Below are positions 1 to 9,207 of a stretch of 38,402 nucleotides of DNA, piece by piece; the stretch's first letter is position 1, and each line of letters opens with the position of its first letter. Position numbers and translations under genes: made by a program. The DNA is from Peribacillus cavernae (GTDB lineage: Bacteria > Bacillota > Bacilli > Bacillales > DSM-1321). Below the pieces are notes generated by a model that saw only the letters and a list, made by a program, of their open reading frames with translations, ran no database searches and was not told the origin of the DNA. The stretch is from positions 24,016-62,417 of the forward strand of contig NZ_RYZZ01000042.1 of the NCBI RefSeq assembly GCF_003989135.1, given 5' to 3'.

Positions 1-192
1 GTCCTGTGGCGAACGTCGACGTCAGCGCATCCTGCACAAGTCCGACAAGCATAAGACGAGCATCTGTATGGGGAGTGGTTTTCTCCCCATCAGATGATTG
101 GCTTATGACCCGAAGCCGAGACGAAGATCGCCACGTCCTTATGTCTTCGTCGGCACTAGCACGTCCTGTGCGTCGGGGCTAGGCTGCTTCCG
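1..192 (+). repeat. Bacillaceae-1-like structured RNA repeat, copy a (left end cut by window)
   Basis: Intergenic sequence before pyk. It contains four copies of the pentamer GTCCT or ATCCT (1-5, 29-33, 135-139, 163-167). The last is a clear hairpin loop (GCAC-GTCCT-GTGC) and the others lie in imperfect stems. A strong hairpin lies between them: CATAAG (50-55) pairs with CTTATG (102-107), CATCTG (61-66) with CAGATG (91-96), and ATGGGGAG (69-76) with CTCCCCAT (83-90). Loops of the form RUCCU are, from memory, the hallmark of the published Bacillaceae-1 RNA motif; this assignment is by recall, not by search. The same modules recur at 2090, 4171, 16022, 19616 and 20563. Confidence 0.6.
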
Positions 193-250
193 CAAATATA
201 TACTTTTCCCTTAAAGAATATTTTTTTTAGAAATCAGGAGGTTATAAAAC

Positions 251-2011
251 ATGCGCAAGACAAAAATCGTATGTACCATCGGCCCTGCAAGTGAAAGTAT
301 TGAAAAGCTGACGGAACTGATCGAAGCAGGGATGAATGTTTCCCGATTAAACTTTTCCCATGGCAGCCATGAAGAGCATGCAAAGAGAATCGTCTCCATC
401 CGTGAGGCGGTCCAAAGCACCGGAGAGCAGGTAGCTATTCTTTTGGATACAAAAGGTCCGGAAATCCGTACAAATAACATGGAAAACGATTCGATCGAAC
501 TAAAAACCGGATCTGATGTGATTGTATCGATGACAGAGGTTCTCGGAACTCCAGAAAAATTCTCGATTACATATGAAGGACTGATAGACGACGTCCATGT
601 CGGCTCCAAAATCTTATTGGATGATGGATTGATTGGACTTGAAGTGACAGGCGTCAACAGGGATCGCAAAGAAATTTTGACAAAGGTACTGAACAGCGGG
701 ACGCTTAAAAATAAGAAGGGCGTGAATGTGCCCGGAGTTTCTGTAAAGCTTCCCGGAATCACCGAAAAGGACGCACAGGACATCATTTTCGGGATTGGAC
801 AGGGCATCGATTTCATTGCTGCTTCTTTTGTACGCCGTGCATCTGACGTGCTTGAAATCCGTGAACTTCTTGAAGAACACAATGCAGGCCATATCCAAAT
901 CATTCCGAAGATTGAGAATCAGGAGGGTGTCGACAGTATAGACGAAATCCTCGAAGTCTCCGATGGTTTGATGGTGGCCCGCGGGGATTTAGGCGTGGAA
1001 ATTCCTGCCGAGGAAGTACCGCTTGTTCAGAAGCAACTAATCAAGAAATGCAATACGCTTGGAAAGCCGGTCATTACTGCGACTCAAATGCTTGATTCGA
1101 TGCAGCGGAACCCCCGTCCTACTAGGGCAGAGGCCAGTGATGTAGCCAATGCGATTTTCGATGGAACGGATGCAATCATGCTTTCCGGTGAAACAGCTGC
1201 GGGGTCCTACCCGGTCGAAGCGGTTCAAACGATGCATAATATTGCTTCCCGTGCTGAATCAGCCTTGAACCATAAAGATATCTTATCAAGAAGAAGCAGG
1301 GATAATGGATACAATGTTACAGACGCGATAGGCCAGTCGGTCGCCCACACTGCTTTAGATCTTAAAGTTGGGGCGATCATTACTCCGACTGAAAGCGGCC
1401 ATACGGCCCGGATGATCTCAAAGTATCGTCCGAAAGCACCGATTATCGCGGTTACAGCTAAGGAACATGTTATAAGACGTCTTGCGCTGGTATGGGGCGT
1501 GTATCCGCAAATGGGTACAGAAGCCAAGACGACGGATGAAATGCTCGAATCAGCCATTGATGCCAGCTTGAACTCCGATCTCGTTAACCATGGCGATCTT
1601 GTCGTCATCACTGCAGGCGTCCCTGTAGGCGAGGCCGGAACGACAAACTTGATGAAAATTCACTTGCTTGGCGATATTCTGTTAAAAGCGCAGGGCGTAG
1701 GAAGAAGATCTGCCAAAGGACAAGCTGTCGTTGCCAGGACGGCTGCCGAAGCAATCGAAAAAGTTACGGAAGGTTCTGTGCTTGTTACGATCGCATCCGA
1801 TAAAGATATGATGGCGGCAATTGAAAAGTGTTCAGCTCTGATTACAGAGGAAGGCGGTTTAACAAGCCATGCGGCTGTAGTCGGCATCAATCTGGGAATA
1901 CCGGTCATCGTAGGCGCAGATCACGCTACTGCCACTTTGAAAGATGGGCAGAACATTACGGTTGATGCGAGCCGCGGCATTATCTACAACGGGCATGCGA
2001 GCGTTTTGTAA
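251..2011 (+). CDS. pyk: Pyruvate kinase with C-terminal PEP-utiliser-like domain
   Basis: Transfers phosphate from phosphoenolpyruvate to ADP, the last step of glycolysis, in the cytosol. The 586-residue product starts [14 protein letters not shown] and carries the substrate and metal-binding stretch IPKIENQEG near residue 220, followed by [12 protein letters not shown] and the active-site segment [12 protein letters not shown] near 275. Residues about 475-586 form the extra C-terminal domain typical of Bacillus and Geobacillus pyruvate kinases, with the swivelling-domain signature [11 protein letters not shown]. The length matches that family rather than the shorter E. coli enzymes. The start follows AGGAGG with good spacing. 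In relatives pfkA lies directly upstream; here only the repeat element before it is visible, and no terminator is obvious after the stop. Confidence 0.98.
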   Translation: MRKTKIVCTIGPASESIEKLTELIEAGMNVSRLNFSHGSHEEHAKRIVSIREAVQSTGEQVAILLDTKGPEIRTNNMENDSIELKTGSDVIVSMTEVLGTPEKFSITYEGLIDDVHVGSKILLDDGLIGLEVTGVNRDRKEILTKVLNSGTLKNKKGVNVPGVSVKLPGITEKDAQDIIFGIGQGIDFIAASFVRRASDVLEIRELLEEHNAGHIQIIPKIENQEGVDSIDEILEVSDGLMVARGDLGVEIPAEEVPLVQKQLIKKCNTLGKPVITATQMLDSMQRNPRPTRAEASDVANAIFDGTDAIMLSGETAAGSYPVEAVQTMHNIASRAESALNHKDILSRRSRDNGYNVTDAIGQSVAHTALDLKVGAIITPTESGHTARMISKYRPKAPIIAVTAKEHVIRRLALVWGVYPQMGTEAKTTDEMLESAIDASLNSDLVNHGDLVVITAGVPVGEAGTTNLMKIHLLGDILLKAQGVGRRSAKGQAVVARTAAEAIEKVTEGSVLVTIASDKDMMAAIEKCSALITEEGGLTSHAAVVGINLGIPVIVGADHATATLKDGQNITVDASRGIIYNGHASVL

Positions 2012-2089
2012 GGTGAACTACTGGAAATTAGAATTTTCTCTGTTGATTGCTGTATAATGAATAGGTAGAGACCTTTCATTATGACTGGT

Positions 2090-2197
2090 GTCTAGCTTGG
2101 ACGTATAAGGATGTACTAGTGCCGACGAAGACATAAGGACGTGGCGGGTGTTAGTCGGCGTTCCTTAATACAAAACAAGACGCTTCCGCTTTTCTTA
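2090..2197 (-). repeat. Bacillaceae-1-like RNA repeat, copy b
   Basis: Read on the minus strand it begins AAAAGCGGAAGCGTCTTG and contains the GTCCT and ATCCT pentamers in short hairpins (GGACGT near 2137-2142 and GGATGT near 2109-2114 on the plus strand). It fills the pyk-fxsA gap in the opposite direction to both genes. Its edge reaches to a few bases before the fxsA ribosome binding site. Confidence 0.6.
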
Positions 2198-2211
2198 TTG
2201 GAGGAATGCAG

Positions 2212-2598
2212 ATGAGATACTTGTTGCTTTTGTTAATCGTAATCCCTGCTGTTGAAATTGCTGTTCTATTATTATCTGGAAGAACGATCGGAGTCTGGCC
2301 TACGCTGCTCCTTATTATTTCAACAGGCCTGATTGGAGCATTCCTGGCAAAACAGCAAGGTTTGGAAACGCTAAGAAAGGCCCAGGAACAAATGAGATAT
2401 GGGCAGCTTCCCGGAGATGCATTGCTTGATGGGATATGCATTCTCATCGGAGGGACATTCCTGCTAACACCGGGTTTCGTCTCGGATCTCATCGGGCTCG
2501 TCTTGCTCCTGCCACCTACCCGGAAAATAATCAAGCCTGTGCTGTTGAAGATGATCAGAAACATGATCGATAAACGCAAGATAACTATCATAAGATAA
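2212..2598 (+). CDS. fxsA: FxsA family membrane protein
   Basis: Small integral membrane protein of the FxsA family, named for the E. coli protein whose overproduction relieves F-plasmid exclusion of phage T7. The biochemical role is unknown. The protein (128 residues) has a hydrophobic N-terminal segment (LLLLLIVIPAVEIAVLLL), a second one with the family's characteristic G-rich stretch (LLIISTGLIGAFLAKQQG), and a third around LIGGTFLLTPGFVSDLIGLVLLLP, followed by a basic tail. An in-frame ATG lies 6 bases upstream at 2206, but GGAGG at 2200-2204 would then be only one base away, so the second ATG at 2212 is chosen. The gene sits between pyk and aceA and ends in its own terminator. Confidence 0.88.
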   Translation: MRYLLLLLIVIPAVEIAVLLLSGRTIGVWPTLLLIISTGLIGAFLAKQQGLETLRKAQEQMRYGQLPGDALLDGICILIGGTFLLTPGFVSDLIGLVLLLPPTRKIIKPVLLKMIRNMIDKRKITIIR

Positions 2599-2634
2599 AA
2601 AGACCTGGCTGAATAACTGCCAGGTCTTTTTATT
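2597..2634 (+). terminator. Rho-independent terminator of fxsA
   Basis: Perfect inverted repeat AAAAAGACCTGGC / GCCAGGTCTTTTT with a 9-base loop and a T-rich tail. It begins within the fxsA stop codon. Confidence 0.93.
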
Positions 2635-2678
2635 TTCATTTAGACAAAAAATAATTATTTAAAATTGTTAGAAAACTA

Positions 2679-2708
2679 GTGACAAACTAAAAAGTGTTGT
2701 TATATAAT
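2679..2708 (+). promoter_or_regulatory. Candidate SigA promoter of aceA
   Basis: GTGACA (2679-2684), an 18-base spacer and a perfect TATAAT (2703-2708), about 57 bases before the aceA start and just after the fxsA terminator. The region is very AT-rich. Confidence 0.6.
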
Positions 2709-2764
2709 ACAAATAGGATAAATAACACCTGTATTATAACATTAGGACTAGGAGGAATTATACG

Positions 2765-4066
2765 ATGAGACAAGAAAAAGCTAAAAGATTAGAAGAAAAT
2801 TGGAGAAGTGACGAACGCTGGAATGGCATTGAACGGCCATATAGTGGAGAAGATGTGGTCCGTTTAAGGGGTTCGGTTGAAATTGAACATACATTAGCGC
2901 GCCGCGGTTCGGAAAAACTCTGGAACTTGATCAATACGGAAGACTTTGTTAATGCTCTTGGGGCACTGACTGGTAACCAGGCGATGCAACAGGTAAAAGC
3001 CGGGCTTAAAGCCATATATTTAAGCGGCTGGCAGGTTGCAGCCGACGCCAATCTGTCAGGGAATATGTATCCGGACCAAAGCTTATATCCGGCCAACAGC
3101 GTGCCTCAGGTCGTTAAACGGATTAATCAGGCCCTTCAACGCGCTGACCAAATCCATTACATGGAAGGAAATGAAGAAATCGATTGGTTTGCCCCGATTG
3201 TTGCCGATGCTGAAGCAGGCTTTGGAGGCCAATTGAATGTATTTGAACTGATGAAAGGCATGATTGAAGCGGGAACTGCAGGCGTCCACTTTGAAGACCA
3301 GCTTTCATCAGAGAAAAAATGCGGCCACTTGGGAGGCAAGGTACTTCTTCCTACACAAACAGCCGTACGTAACCTGATTGCCGCACGCTTTGCAGCAGAT
3401 GTCATGGGAGTGCCTACAGTGTTAGTTGCGCGTACGGATGCTGATGCCGCCGATTTAATTACAAGCGATATTGATCCGGTTGATGCGCCATTTATTACGG
3501 GAGAGCGCACTGCAGAAGGATTTTATAGAACAAAGGCTGGTTTGGATCAGGCGATTGCCAGAGGACTCGCTTATGCACCATATGCTGACTTGGTCTGGTG
3601 TGAAACTTCTGAACCAAATCTTGAACAGGCACGCCGTTTTGCTGAAGCAATCCATGAAAAATTCCCTGGTAAGCTCCTTGCCTATAACTGTTCCCCTTCC
3701 TTTAACTGGAAGGCGAAGTTAGACGACGAAACCATTGCTAGCTTTCAGAAAGAGCTTGGCAAATTGGGGTACAAGTTCCAATTCGTAACACTTGCCGGAT
3801 TCCATGCCCTTAACCACGGTATGTTTGAATTGGCGCGTAAATATAAAGACGATGGCATGGCAGCTTATTCTGAGTTGCAGCAAGCAGAATTCGCAAGTGA
3901 AAAATTTGGCTATACAGCTACAAGGCATCAACGTGAAGTCGGTACCGGCTATTTTGATGAGGTTGCCCAGGTGGTGGCAGGAGGAACATCTTCCATAACA
4001 GCCCTTAAAGGCTCCACTGAAGCAGAGCAATTCAATACTGAAAGCAAAGAAGGAGTAAAAGCATAA
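2765..4066 (+). CDS. aceA: Isocitrate lyase
   Basis: Cleaves isocitrate to glyoxylate and succinate, the first step of the glyoxylate shunt, allowing growth on acetate or fatty acids. The 433-residue product has the catalytic signature KKCGH at residues 184-188 (Cys186), the Mg-binding stretch [20 protein letters not shown], and the YNCSPSFNW segment. The length matches bacterial ICL (about 430). The start follows GGAGG with good spacing. It has its own promoter and terminator and stands alone: no malate synthase gene (aceB) is present in the window. B. subtilis 168 lacks this enzyme, so its place between fxsA and ytvI is a lineage difference. Base use looks like that of its neighbours, so there is no sign of recent transfer. 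Confidence 0.97.
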   Translation: MRQEKAKRLEENWRSDERWNGIERPYSGEDVVRLRGSVEIEHTLARRGSEKLWNLINTEDFVNALGALTGNQAMQQVKAGLKAIYLSGWQVAADANLSGNMYPDQSLYPANSVPQVVKRINQALQRADQIHYMEGNEEIDWFAPIVADAEAGFGGQLNVFELMKGMIEAGTAGVHFEDQLSSEKKCGHLGGKVLLPTQTAVRNLIAARFAADVMGVPTVLVARTDADAADLITSDIDPVDAPFITGERTAEGFYRTKAGLDQAIARGLAYAPYADLVWCETSEPNLEQARRFAEAIHEKFPGKLLAYNCSPSFNWKAKLDDETIASFQKELGKLGYKFQFVTLAGFHALNHGMFELARKYKDDGMAAYSELQQAEFASEKFGYTATRHQREVGTGYFDEVAQVVAGGTSSITALKGSTEAEQFNTESKEGVKA

Positions 4067-4070
4067 AAGA

Positions 4071-4114
4071 AAAGCCGTCCCATGGCGATCAGGCCAGGGG
4101 CGGCTTTATTTTTT
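4071..4114 (+). terminator. Terminator of aceA
   Basis: AAAGCCGTCCC pairs with GGGGCGGCTTT (one G-T wobble), followed by ATTTTTTATT. It starts 5 bases after the aceA stop. Confidence 0.9.
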
Positions 4115-4170
4115 ATTGTAAAGGAAACTATAGATTTAATTTTATGTGGATAACTTAATTGTGGTTATCT

Positions 4171-4275
4171 GCATCCAGCTCCGACGTACAAGGATGTACT
4201 AGTGCCGACGTCGTCACAGGACGTGGCGGTTCTTAGTCGACGTTCCTTTATACAAGGCGTTTCCGCTTTTCTTAT
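4171..4275 (-). repeat. Bacillaceae-1-like RNA repeat, copy c
   Basis: On the minus strand: AAAAGCGGAAACGCCTTG, then GGAACGTCGACTAAG, a hairpin around CCACGTCCTGTG, then GTACATCCTTGTAC with an ATCCT loop, ending in GGAGCTGG. It lies between convergent aceA and ytvI and directly downstream of ytvI in the same orientation, so it could be part of the ytvI 3' untranslated region. Confidence 0.6.
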
Positions 4276-4292
4276 TGAGGGACAGATCTGTA

Positions 4293-5420
4293 TTATGCCT
4301 TATGAACAGGATTCTTTCCGATTATGAAATTCCAAATATCTTTAAATATATTCGCACGGATCAAGGTGTTTATAATGACAAGCACAACCGGACCGGCAAT
4401 CAGTCCAAGAAAGCCGATTAATTTAAAACCAACAAACAAAGCGACAAGAGTGGCCAGCGGGTCAAGCCCAATGCTTGAGGATAAAACTTTTGGCTCCATT
4501 AATTGACGTTGGACGATGACTACCGCATACAATACTCCAAGACCAATCGCAAGACTTGTATTCCCGGTAATTGCTTCAAAAATAATCCACGGCACAAACA
4601 CCGTGCCTGTACCTAAATAGGGCAGGATATCAACAAGACCGCAAATTAACGCGATTGTTATCGCATATTCAACTTTCAAGATGAGCAGACCGATCAGCAC
4701 GATAATCGATGTAAGTGAAATCAAGGTGAATTGGGCCCGGATAAATCCAAATAGCGCTTTTTTTAAATCGTCAATAACACGTTTGAAACTGAAGAACACT
4801 TTTTCTGGCAATACTTTTCCACTGAAGCGAGAAAGGCGGTACCAGTCCTTGCTGATAAAGAAGGTTGCCAGTAAAGAGAAAATCAAGACTGTTGCTGCAT
4901 TTGGGAACCAGCCGATGATGGCAGGTACATTTTGAAAAAAGCCCTGAATGAAGTTCCCTGCCGTGGAACCAATTTTCTGGCCGACATTTTGAATATTTGC
5001 CATGATTGTGTCCTGCTGCTGACCATCCAGGTTGTTAAAAAGGTTTGCAATCCTGTTATATAAGGGTAAAACTTGTCCGGCGATAAATTGTTCAATAAAA
5101 TTAACAAGCGTCTCTATATGATCAGGGACAACCCCGCCCAAATATTCAGCACCGGAAACGATCTCTGCGACTAACAGCGTAATCAAGCCCGCAAAAACCG
5201 ACAGGATTAAAAGTAGAGAGATAAATACTGCCAGTCCCCTAGGCATCCTGGTCTTTTTTTTCAAAAAATTAACGAGAGGGTTCATGAAAAAAGCAAACAT
5301 GACCGCGATGATAAATGGATAGGTATACTTGGATAAATAGAAAAGCGCCGCCAGACTCAGTATGATGATTCCAATAACAAAAATGCATCGGAGAAACCGG
5401 TTTAAATATACAGGATTCAA
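4293..5420 (-). CDS. ytvI: YtvI, AI-2E transporter family membrane protein (sporulation-associated)
   Basis: Polytopic membrane protein of the AI-2E transporter (PerM/UPF0118) superfamily. In Bacillus this orthologue is called sporulation integral membrane protein YtvI; the transported substrate is unknown. The 375-residue product has about eight hydrophobic segments, an N-terminal pair (around residues 10-35 and 58-85), a soluble central region near 100-150, and the family's C-terminal LVDILPYLGTGTVFVPW and LGLDP-like IGLDPLATLVALFVG motifs. The start codon is TTG (TTG AAT CCT), preceded on the coding strand by a run of ten G residues (5426-5435) that serves as, or disrupts, the ribosome binding site. 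It is divergent from ytwI. Confidence 0.9.
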   Translation of the reverse strand: MNPVYLNRFLRCIFVIGIIILSLAALFYLSKYTYPFIIAVMFAFFMNPLVNFLKKKTRMPRGLAVFISLLLILSVFAGLITLLVAEIVSGAEYLGGVVPDHIETLVNFIEQFIAGQVLPLYNRIANLFNNLDGQQQDTIMANIQNVGQKIGSTAGNFIQGFFQNVPAIIGWFPNAATVLIFSLLATFFISKDWYRLSRFSGKVLPEKVFFSFKRVIDDLKKALFGFIRAQFTLISLTSIIVLIGLLILKVEYAITIALICGLVDILPYLGTGTVFVPWIIFEAITGNTSLAIGLGVLYAVVIVQRQLMEPKVLSSSIGLDPLATLVALFVGFKLIGFLGLIAGPVVLVIINTLIRANIFKDIWNFIIGKNPVHKA

Positions 5421-5425
5421 TATTT

Positions 5426-5435
5426 CCCCCCCCCC
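5426..5435 (-). promoter_or_regulatory. G10 homopolymer at the ytvI ribosome binding site
   Basis: Ten consecutive C on the plus strand (G on the ytvI strand), ending 5 bases before the TTG start codon. The position is that of a Shine-Dalgarno sequence. Confidence 0.6.
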
Positions 5436-5595
5436 ATAGGGTATTCTATTTCTTAATCTATCTAGCTAGAATAAGAAAAGAAAATTTCATCTATCATGAA
5501 AGATTCAATCTGTTTGATTATCGGCTGCTTTATTTACTTATATTGTTTCTTTTATTATGCTAAGATAGCAAGATTGAAATGTCAGGAGAATGAGA

Positions 5596-6054
5596 ATGAA
5601 TGGACCTGTTCTTTTTTTACTTATGTTGGCTGTGATTGGACTATTGGCAAAAAACACTTCGCTTTTGGCTGCGGCCGGTGCGCTCCTGCTGCTTAAAGTA
5701 ACCGGGCTGGATACAAAGGTTTTTCCTTATTTGGAGTCGAAAGGGATTAATTTAGGGGTGACGATTATAACGATTGCCGTGTTAGTCCCGATAGCAAATG
5801 GATCTATCGGCTTTAAAGAATTAAGCGATGCGATTAAGTCCCCATACGCCTGGATAGCCCTGGCGTCCGGAATTGCTGTAGCTTTAATTGCAAAAAGCGG
5901 ACTAACTTTACTCGCATCCGCCCCGCATATCACGACCGCGCTGGTTCTTGGGACGATTCTTGCTGTGGCTTTATTTAAAGGGGTCGCTGTCGGGCCATTG
6001 GTCGGTGCAGGCATCGCTTATCTTTGCATGCAAATATTTACTTTTATCAAATAA
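5596..6054 (+). CDS. ytwI: YtwI, DUF441 family membrane protein
   Basis: Small hydrophobic protein (152 residues) of the DUF441/UPF0756 family. Function is unknown. It has about four membrane segments: near 4-24 (VLFLLMLAVIGLLAKNTSLL), about 50-70 (GVTIITIAVLVPIANG), about 80-105, and about 110-150 (TALVLGTILAVALF, then GVAVGPLVGAGIAYL). The conserved family phrase SKGINLGVTIITIAVLVPIA is present. An upstream in-frame ATG at 5590 is only one base from AGGAG (5584-5588); the ATG at 5596 has 7-base spacing and is preferred. It precedes citZ, as in B. subtilis, but is separated from it by 477 bases. No terminator was found after it. Confidence 0.85.
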   Translation: MNGPVLFLLMLAVIGLLAKNTSLLAAAGALLLLKVTGLDTKVFPYLESKGINLGVTIITIAVLVPIANGSIGFKELSDAIKSPYAWIALASGIAVALIAKSGLTLLASAPHITTALVLGTILAVALFKGVAVGPLVGAGIAYLCMQIFTFIK

Positions 6055-6531
6055 AAAGGCAGGGCATGACATACAGAATATTCAAGCTCCCCCATTGAAG
6101 TATATTTTCTGCTGTATTTTTCTAATAAAATAATAATTTTTTCACATTTTGTGTGCTTTTCATTCCCAAAAATCCGATAATTGTTTATAATAGTCTTGTA
6201 GCTAACCCTTACGTAAATTTAATGATAAAGTATAATCTGTATAGTAGATACGGGAAACATTAATCCTTTATCTCAAGGGGGAGTTACCCGATCAAGTGTT
6301 CGATAGAGTGTTTTGATAATATATCTTTAGGGTAAAGTAAGTGGTGGCAATAGAAAGATGCGACTTTTGATTCATATTTATCTATTGGCAACGTTTTCAC
6401 CCAAAAATGTGTTCCTTCTGTCATTACATAGTGGACGGGCTAGGTCTAAGTCCCCTGCCATCTTGGAAGCGTTCTATCTTAAACTAAAAAATGGGCTAAG
6501 GGGAATATTCAAGAAAAGGAGAGGTTTTTCT
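6055..6531 (+). other. citZ upstream region
   Basis: This 477-base AT-rich gap precedes citZ. Several TATAAT-like hexamers occur (6186-6191, 6231-6236), but no partner -35 is good enough to name one promoter. Small dyads are visible: GATAAAG (6224-6230) with CTTTATC (6266-6272), and TTACCC (6284-6289) with GGGTAA (6330-6335). A cre-like site follows at 6386. In B. subtilis this region is controlled by CcpA and CcpC; I could not identify a convincing CcpC site here. Confidence 0.5.
6386..6399 (+). promoter_or_regulatory. Candidate CcpA cre site upstream of citZ
   Basis: TGGCAACGTTTTCA matches 13 of 14 positions of the cre consensus TGWNANCGNTNWCA. It lies 133 bases before the citZ start. CcpA repression of citZ is established in B. 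subtilis; its action here is inferred. Confidence 0.55.
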
Positions 6532-7647
6532 ATGTCAGCAACAAAAGGTCTGGAAGGTATAGTTGCAACAACTTCATCTATCAGTTCAATCATCGACGAT
6601 ACTTTAACTTACGTCGGGTATGATATTGATGATCTTGCCGAAAACGCAACGTTTGAGGAAGTAATTTACTTATTATGGCACCGCAGTCTTCCGAATAAAA
6701 GTCAATTGGAAGAACTCACGAAGCAGCTTGCGGAGAATGCCAGCCTTCCCAAAGAAGTGCTTGAACATTTCAATATGTATCAAATCGATAAAGTACACCC
6801 AATGGCAGCCCTTCGTTCTGCTATTTCACTGCTAGGTCTTTACGACGAGGAAGCAGACGAGATGAATACGGAAGCCAACTACCGTAAAGCGATCCGTATC
6901 CAGGCTAAACTCCCTTCAGTTGTGACGGCTTTTGCACGTGTGCGAAAAGGCCTTGAGCCTGTCGCTCCCCGCACTGATCTTAGTTTTGCTGCTAACTTTT
7001 TATACATGCTGAGCGGAAAAGAACCGACTGCAATCGAAGAGGAAGCTTTCAATAAGGCTTTGGTCCTTCATGCAGATCATGAGTTAAACGCATCTACGTT
7101 TACAGCCCGCGTTTGCGTTGCCACCTTATCGGATATTTATTCAGGTGTCACCGCTGCCATCGGGGCATTGAAAGGGCCTCTGCATGGCGGTGCCAATGAA
7201 GCCGTTATGAAGATGCTTACTGAGATTGGCTCTGTAGAAAACGTGGATTCTTATATAAATGCTAAATTAGAGAACAAGGAAAAAATCATGGGTTTTGGCC
7301 ATCGTGTATATCAGCAAGGCGATCCGCGCGCCAAGCATTTAAAAGAAATGTCGCAGAAATTGACTGAAATTACCGGCCAGCCTAAATATTATGATATGTC
7401 GATAAAGATTGAGGACCTGGTTACTTCACAGAAACACCTTCCTCCAAATGTGGATTTTTATTCTGCATCTGTGTACCACAGCCTTGGCATTGACCATGAT
7501 CTCTTCACGCCAATTTTCGCTGTGAGCCGCGCATCTGGCTGGTTAGCACATATTCTGGAGCAATACGAAAATAATCGCTTAATCCGTCCGCGTGCCGAAT
7601 ATACAGGTCCGGGAATGCAAAAATACGTCCCAATTGAAAAAAGATAA
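6532..7647 (+). CDS. citZ: Citrate synthase
   Basis: Condenses oxaloacetate with acetyl-CoA to citrate, the entry step of the TCA cycle. The 371-residue product begins MSATKGLEGIVATTSS, as in B. subtilis CitZ. It carries the conserved active-site regions HADHELNASTFTAR, KGPLHGGANE (catalytic His), MGFGHRVYQQ and the late Asp/Arg region FTPIFAVSRASGWLAH. The reading frame stays open 58 codons upstream (to 6358), but that extension has no resemblance to the family, whereas AAAAGGAGAGG stands 8 bases before the ATG at 6532. It is first in the citZ-icd-mdh cluster, 111 bases before icd with no terminator between them. Confidence 0.97.
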   Translation: MSATKGLEGIVATTSSISSIIDDTLTYVGYDIDDLAENATFEEVIYLLWHRSLPNKSQLEELTKQLAENASLPKEVLEHFNMYQIDKVHPMAALRSAISLLGLYDEEADEMNTEANYRKAIRIQAKLPSVVTAFARVRKGLEPVAPRTDLSFAANFLYMLSGKEPTAIEEEAFNKALVLHADHELNASTFTARVCVATLSDIYSGVTAAIGALKGPLHGGANEAVMKMLTEIGSVENVDSYINAKLENKEKIMGFGHRVYQQGDPRAKHLKEMSQKLTEITGQPKYYDMSIKIEDLVTSQKHLPPNVDFYSASVYHSLGIDHDLFTPIFAVSRASGWLAHILEQYENNRLIRPRAEYTGPGMQKYVPIEKR

Positions 7648-7758
7648 ATTTTTTGTTTTTTAATTTGGCGATTATATAGTAAATTAATAATTGTGAGATA
7701 AGAGGTTAGCTGGCTTGCATGAGCCACTAACCTTTGAATTTGAATTGGAGGTAACGTA

Positions 7759-9027
7759 ATGACACAAGGTGAAAAGATTACAGTAGAGAATGGTTCATTA
7801 AACGTTCCAAACAACCCGATCATTCCTTTCATCGAAGGGGACGGCATCGGCTCGGACATTTGGGCAGCGGCTTCGCGTGTATTGGAAGCGGCAGTGGACA
7901 AGGCTTATAACGGGGAAAAGAAAATTTCCTGGAAAGAAGTCCTTGCAGGAGAAAAGGCATACAACCAGACAGGGGAATGGCTTCCAAAGGAAACTTTGGA
8001 CGTGATTCGCGAATATTTCATCGCCATTAAAGGCCCCCTTACAACTCCAATTGGCGGCGGAATCCGTTCATTGAACGTAGCGCTGCGCCAGGAGCTTGAT
8101 CTATTCACATGCTTGCGTCCTGTACGCTATTTTGACGGGGTTCCTTCTCCAGTTAAACGCCCTGAAGACACTGACATGGTTATCTTCCGTGAAAATACTG
8201 AAGATATTTATGCTGGTATTGAATATGCAAAAGGCTCTGATGAAGTGAAGAAGTTAATCGACTTCCTTCAAAATGAGATGGGCGTTTCCAAAATACGTTT
8301 CCCTGAAACGTCCGGTATCGGCATCAAGCCTGTTTCTGAAGAAGGCACAAAACGCCTTGTACGAGCTGCGATCAACTATGCGATCAAAGAAGGCCGCAAG
8401 TCGGTTACTTTAGTACATAAAGGCAATATCATGAAGTTCACTGAAGGCGCATTTAAGAGCTGGGGATACGAACTTGCTGAACAGGAATTTGGCGACAAAG
8501 TGTTCACATGGGACCAGTATGACCGTCTCAAAGAAGAGCAAAGCACAGAAGCTGCAAACAAAGCGCAAGCTGATGCTGAAGCAGCAGGCAAAATCATCAT
8601 CAAGGATTCCATTGCCGATATCTTCTTACAGCAAATCCTGACACGTCCGAAAGAATTTGATGTAGTAGCAACGATGAATTTAAATGGCGACTACATTTCC
8701 GACGCTCTTGCTGCACAGGTTGGCGGCATCGGGATCGCTCCTGGAGCCAACATCAACTATGAAACGGGACATGCTATTTTTGAAGCAACCCACGGCACTG
8801 CGCCAAAATACGCTGGACAGGATAAGGTAAACCCGTCTTCTGTTCTTCTTTCAGGTGTGTTAATGCTTGAACACCTTGGCTGGAACGAAGCAGCTAAAAT
8901 GATTACGAACTCAGTTGAGAAGACAATCTCCTCTAAAGTTGTAACTTACGACTTCGCACGTCTAATGGAAGGCGCAACTGAAGTCAAGTGTTCTGAATTC
9001 GCTGATGAACTGATTAAGAATCTTTAA
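7759..9027 (+). CDS. icd: Isocitrate dehydrogenase (NADP-dependent)
   Basis: Oxidatively decarboxylates isocitrate to 2-oxoglutarate. It competes with isocitrate lyase (aceA, 4 kb upstream) for the same substrate. The 422-residue protein has [12 protein letters not shown] at the N terminus, the substrate loop [13 protein letters not shown] with the Ser that is phosphorylated in E. coli, the Mg-binding region [20 protein letters not shown], and the late nucleotide-binding stretch [11 protein letters not shown]. The length equals that of B. subtilis Icd. The start ATG follows TTGGAGG with 8-base spacing. Confidence 0.98.
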   Translation: MTQGEKITVENGSLNVPNNPIIPFIEGDGIGSDIWAAASRVLEAAVDKAYNGEKKISWKEVLAGEKAYNQTGEWLPKETLDVIREYFIAIKGPLTTPIGGGIRSLNVALRQELDLFTCLRPVRYFDGVPSPVKRPEDTDMVIFRENTEDIYAGIEYAKGSDEVKKLIDFLQNEMGVSKIRFPETSGIGIKPVSEEGTKRLVRAAINYAIKEGRKSVTLVHKGNIMKFTEGAFKSWGYELAEQEFGDKVFTWDQYDRLKEEQSTEAANKAQADAEAAGKIIIKDSIADIFLQQILTRPKEFDVVATMNLNGDYISDALAAQVGGIGIAPGANINYETGHAIFEATHGTAPKYAGQDKVNPSSVLLSGVLMLEHLGWNEAAKMITNSVEKTISSKVVTYDFARLMEGATEVKCSEFADELIKNL

Positions 9028-9030
9028 TCA

Positions 9031-9064
9031 AGAAAAGCGGAAGGTCTAAAAAGAACGATAACTA
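9031..9064 (+). repeat. Remnant of the intergenic RNA repeat (5' end only)
   Basis: AGAAAAGCGGAAGGTCTAAA and the following AAGAACGATAACTAA match the first 34 bases or so of copy d at 16022 with several changes. The hairpin modules are gone. It sits right after the icd stop. Confidence 0.5.
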
Positions 9065-9078
9065 ATTTAGTAAAGAGA

Positions 9079-9122
9079 GCTCCCGACGGAAGCCAAGCTT
9101 AACGGCTTTCATTCGGGAGGCC
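9079..9122 (+). terminator. Hairpin between icd and mdh
   Basis: GCTCCCGA (9079-9086) pairs with TCGGGAG (9113-9119), and internally AAGCC (9090-9094) with GGCTT (9104-9108). The tail CCTTTAATT is weak, so this may be a partial terminator or an mRNA processing or stability structure inside the operon. Confidence 0.55.
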
Positions 9123-9207
9123 TTTAATTGTTGGATTTTTTGAAATAGAACGTCTGCAAGAGAGGGCAATAATGAATGATCTTTACATAATTTGAGGAGG
9201 TACAATC

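Noticed and set aside
614..898. Open frames antisense to pyk and other large genes
   Set aside because: They are reverse-strand shadows of well-conserved coding sequence, without ribosome binding sites or family motifs.
2041..2058. Promoter for fxsA (TATAAT at 2053)
   Set aside because: No acceptable -35 hexamer 16-18 bases upstream and no proper extended -10.
6177..6192. CcpC binding site before citZ
   Set aside because: ATAA and TTAT half-sites occur but not with the 7-base spacing of the known site.
6358..6531. 58-codon in-frame N-terminal extension of citZ
   Set aside because: No family similarity, no good ribosome binding site, and it covers a regulatory region; the ATG at 6532 matches CitZ exactly.
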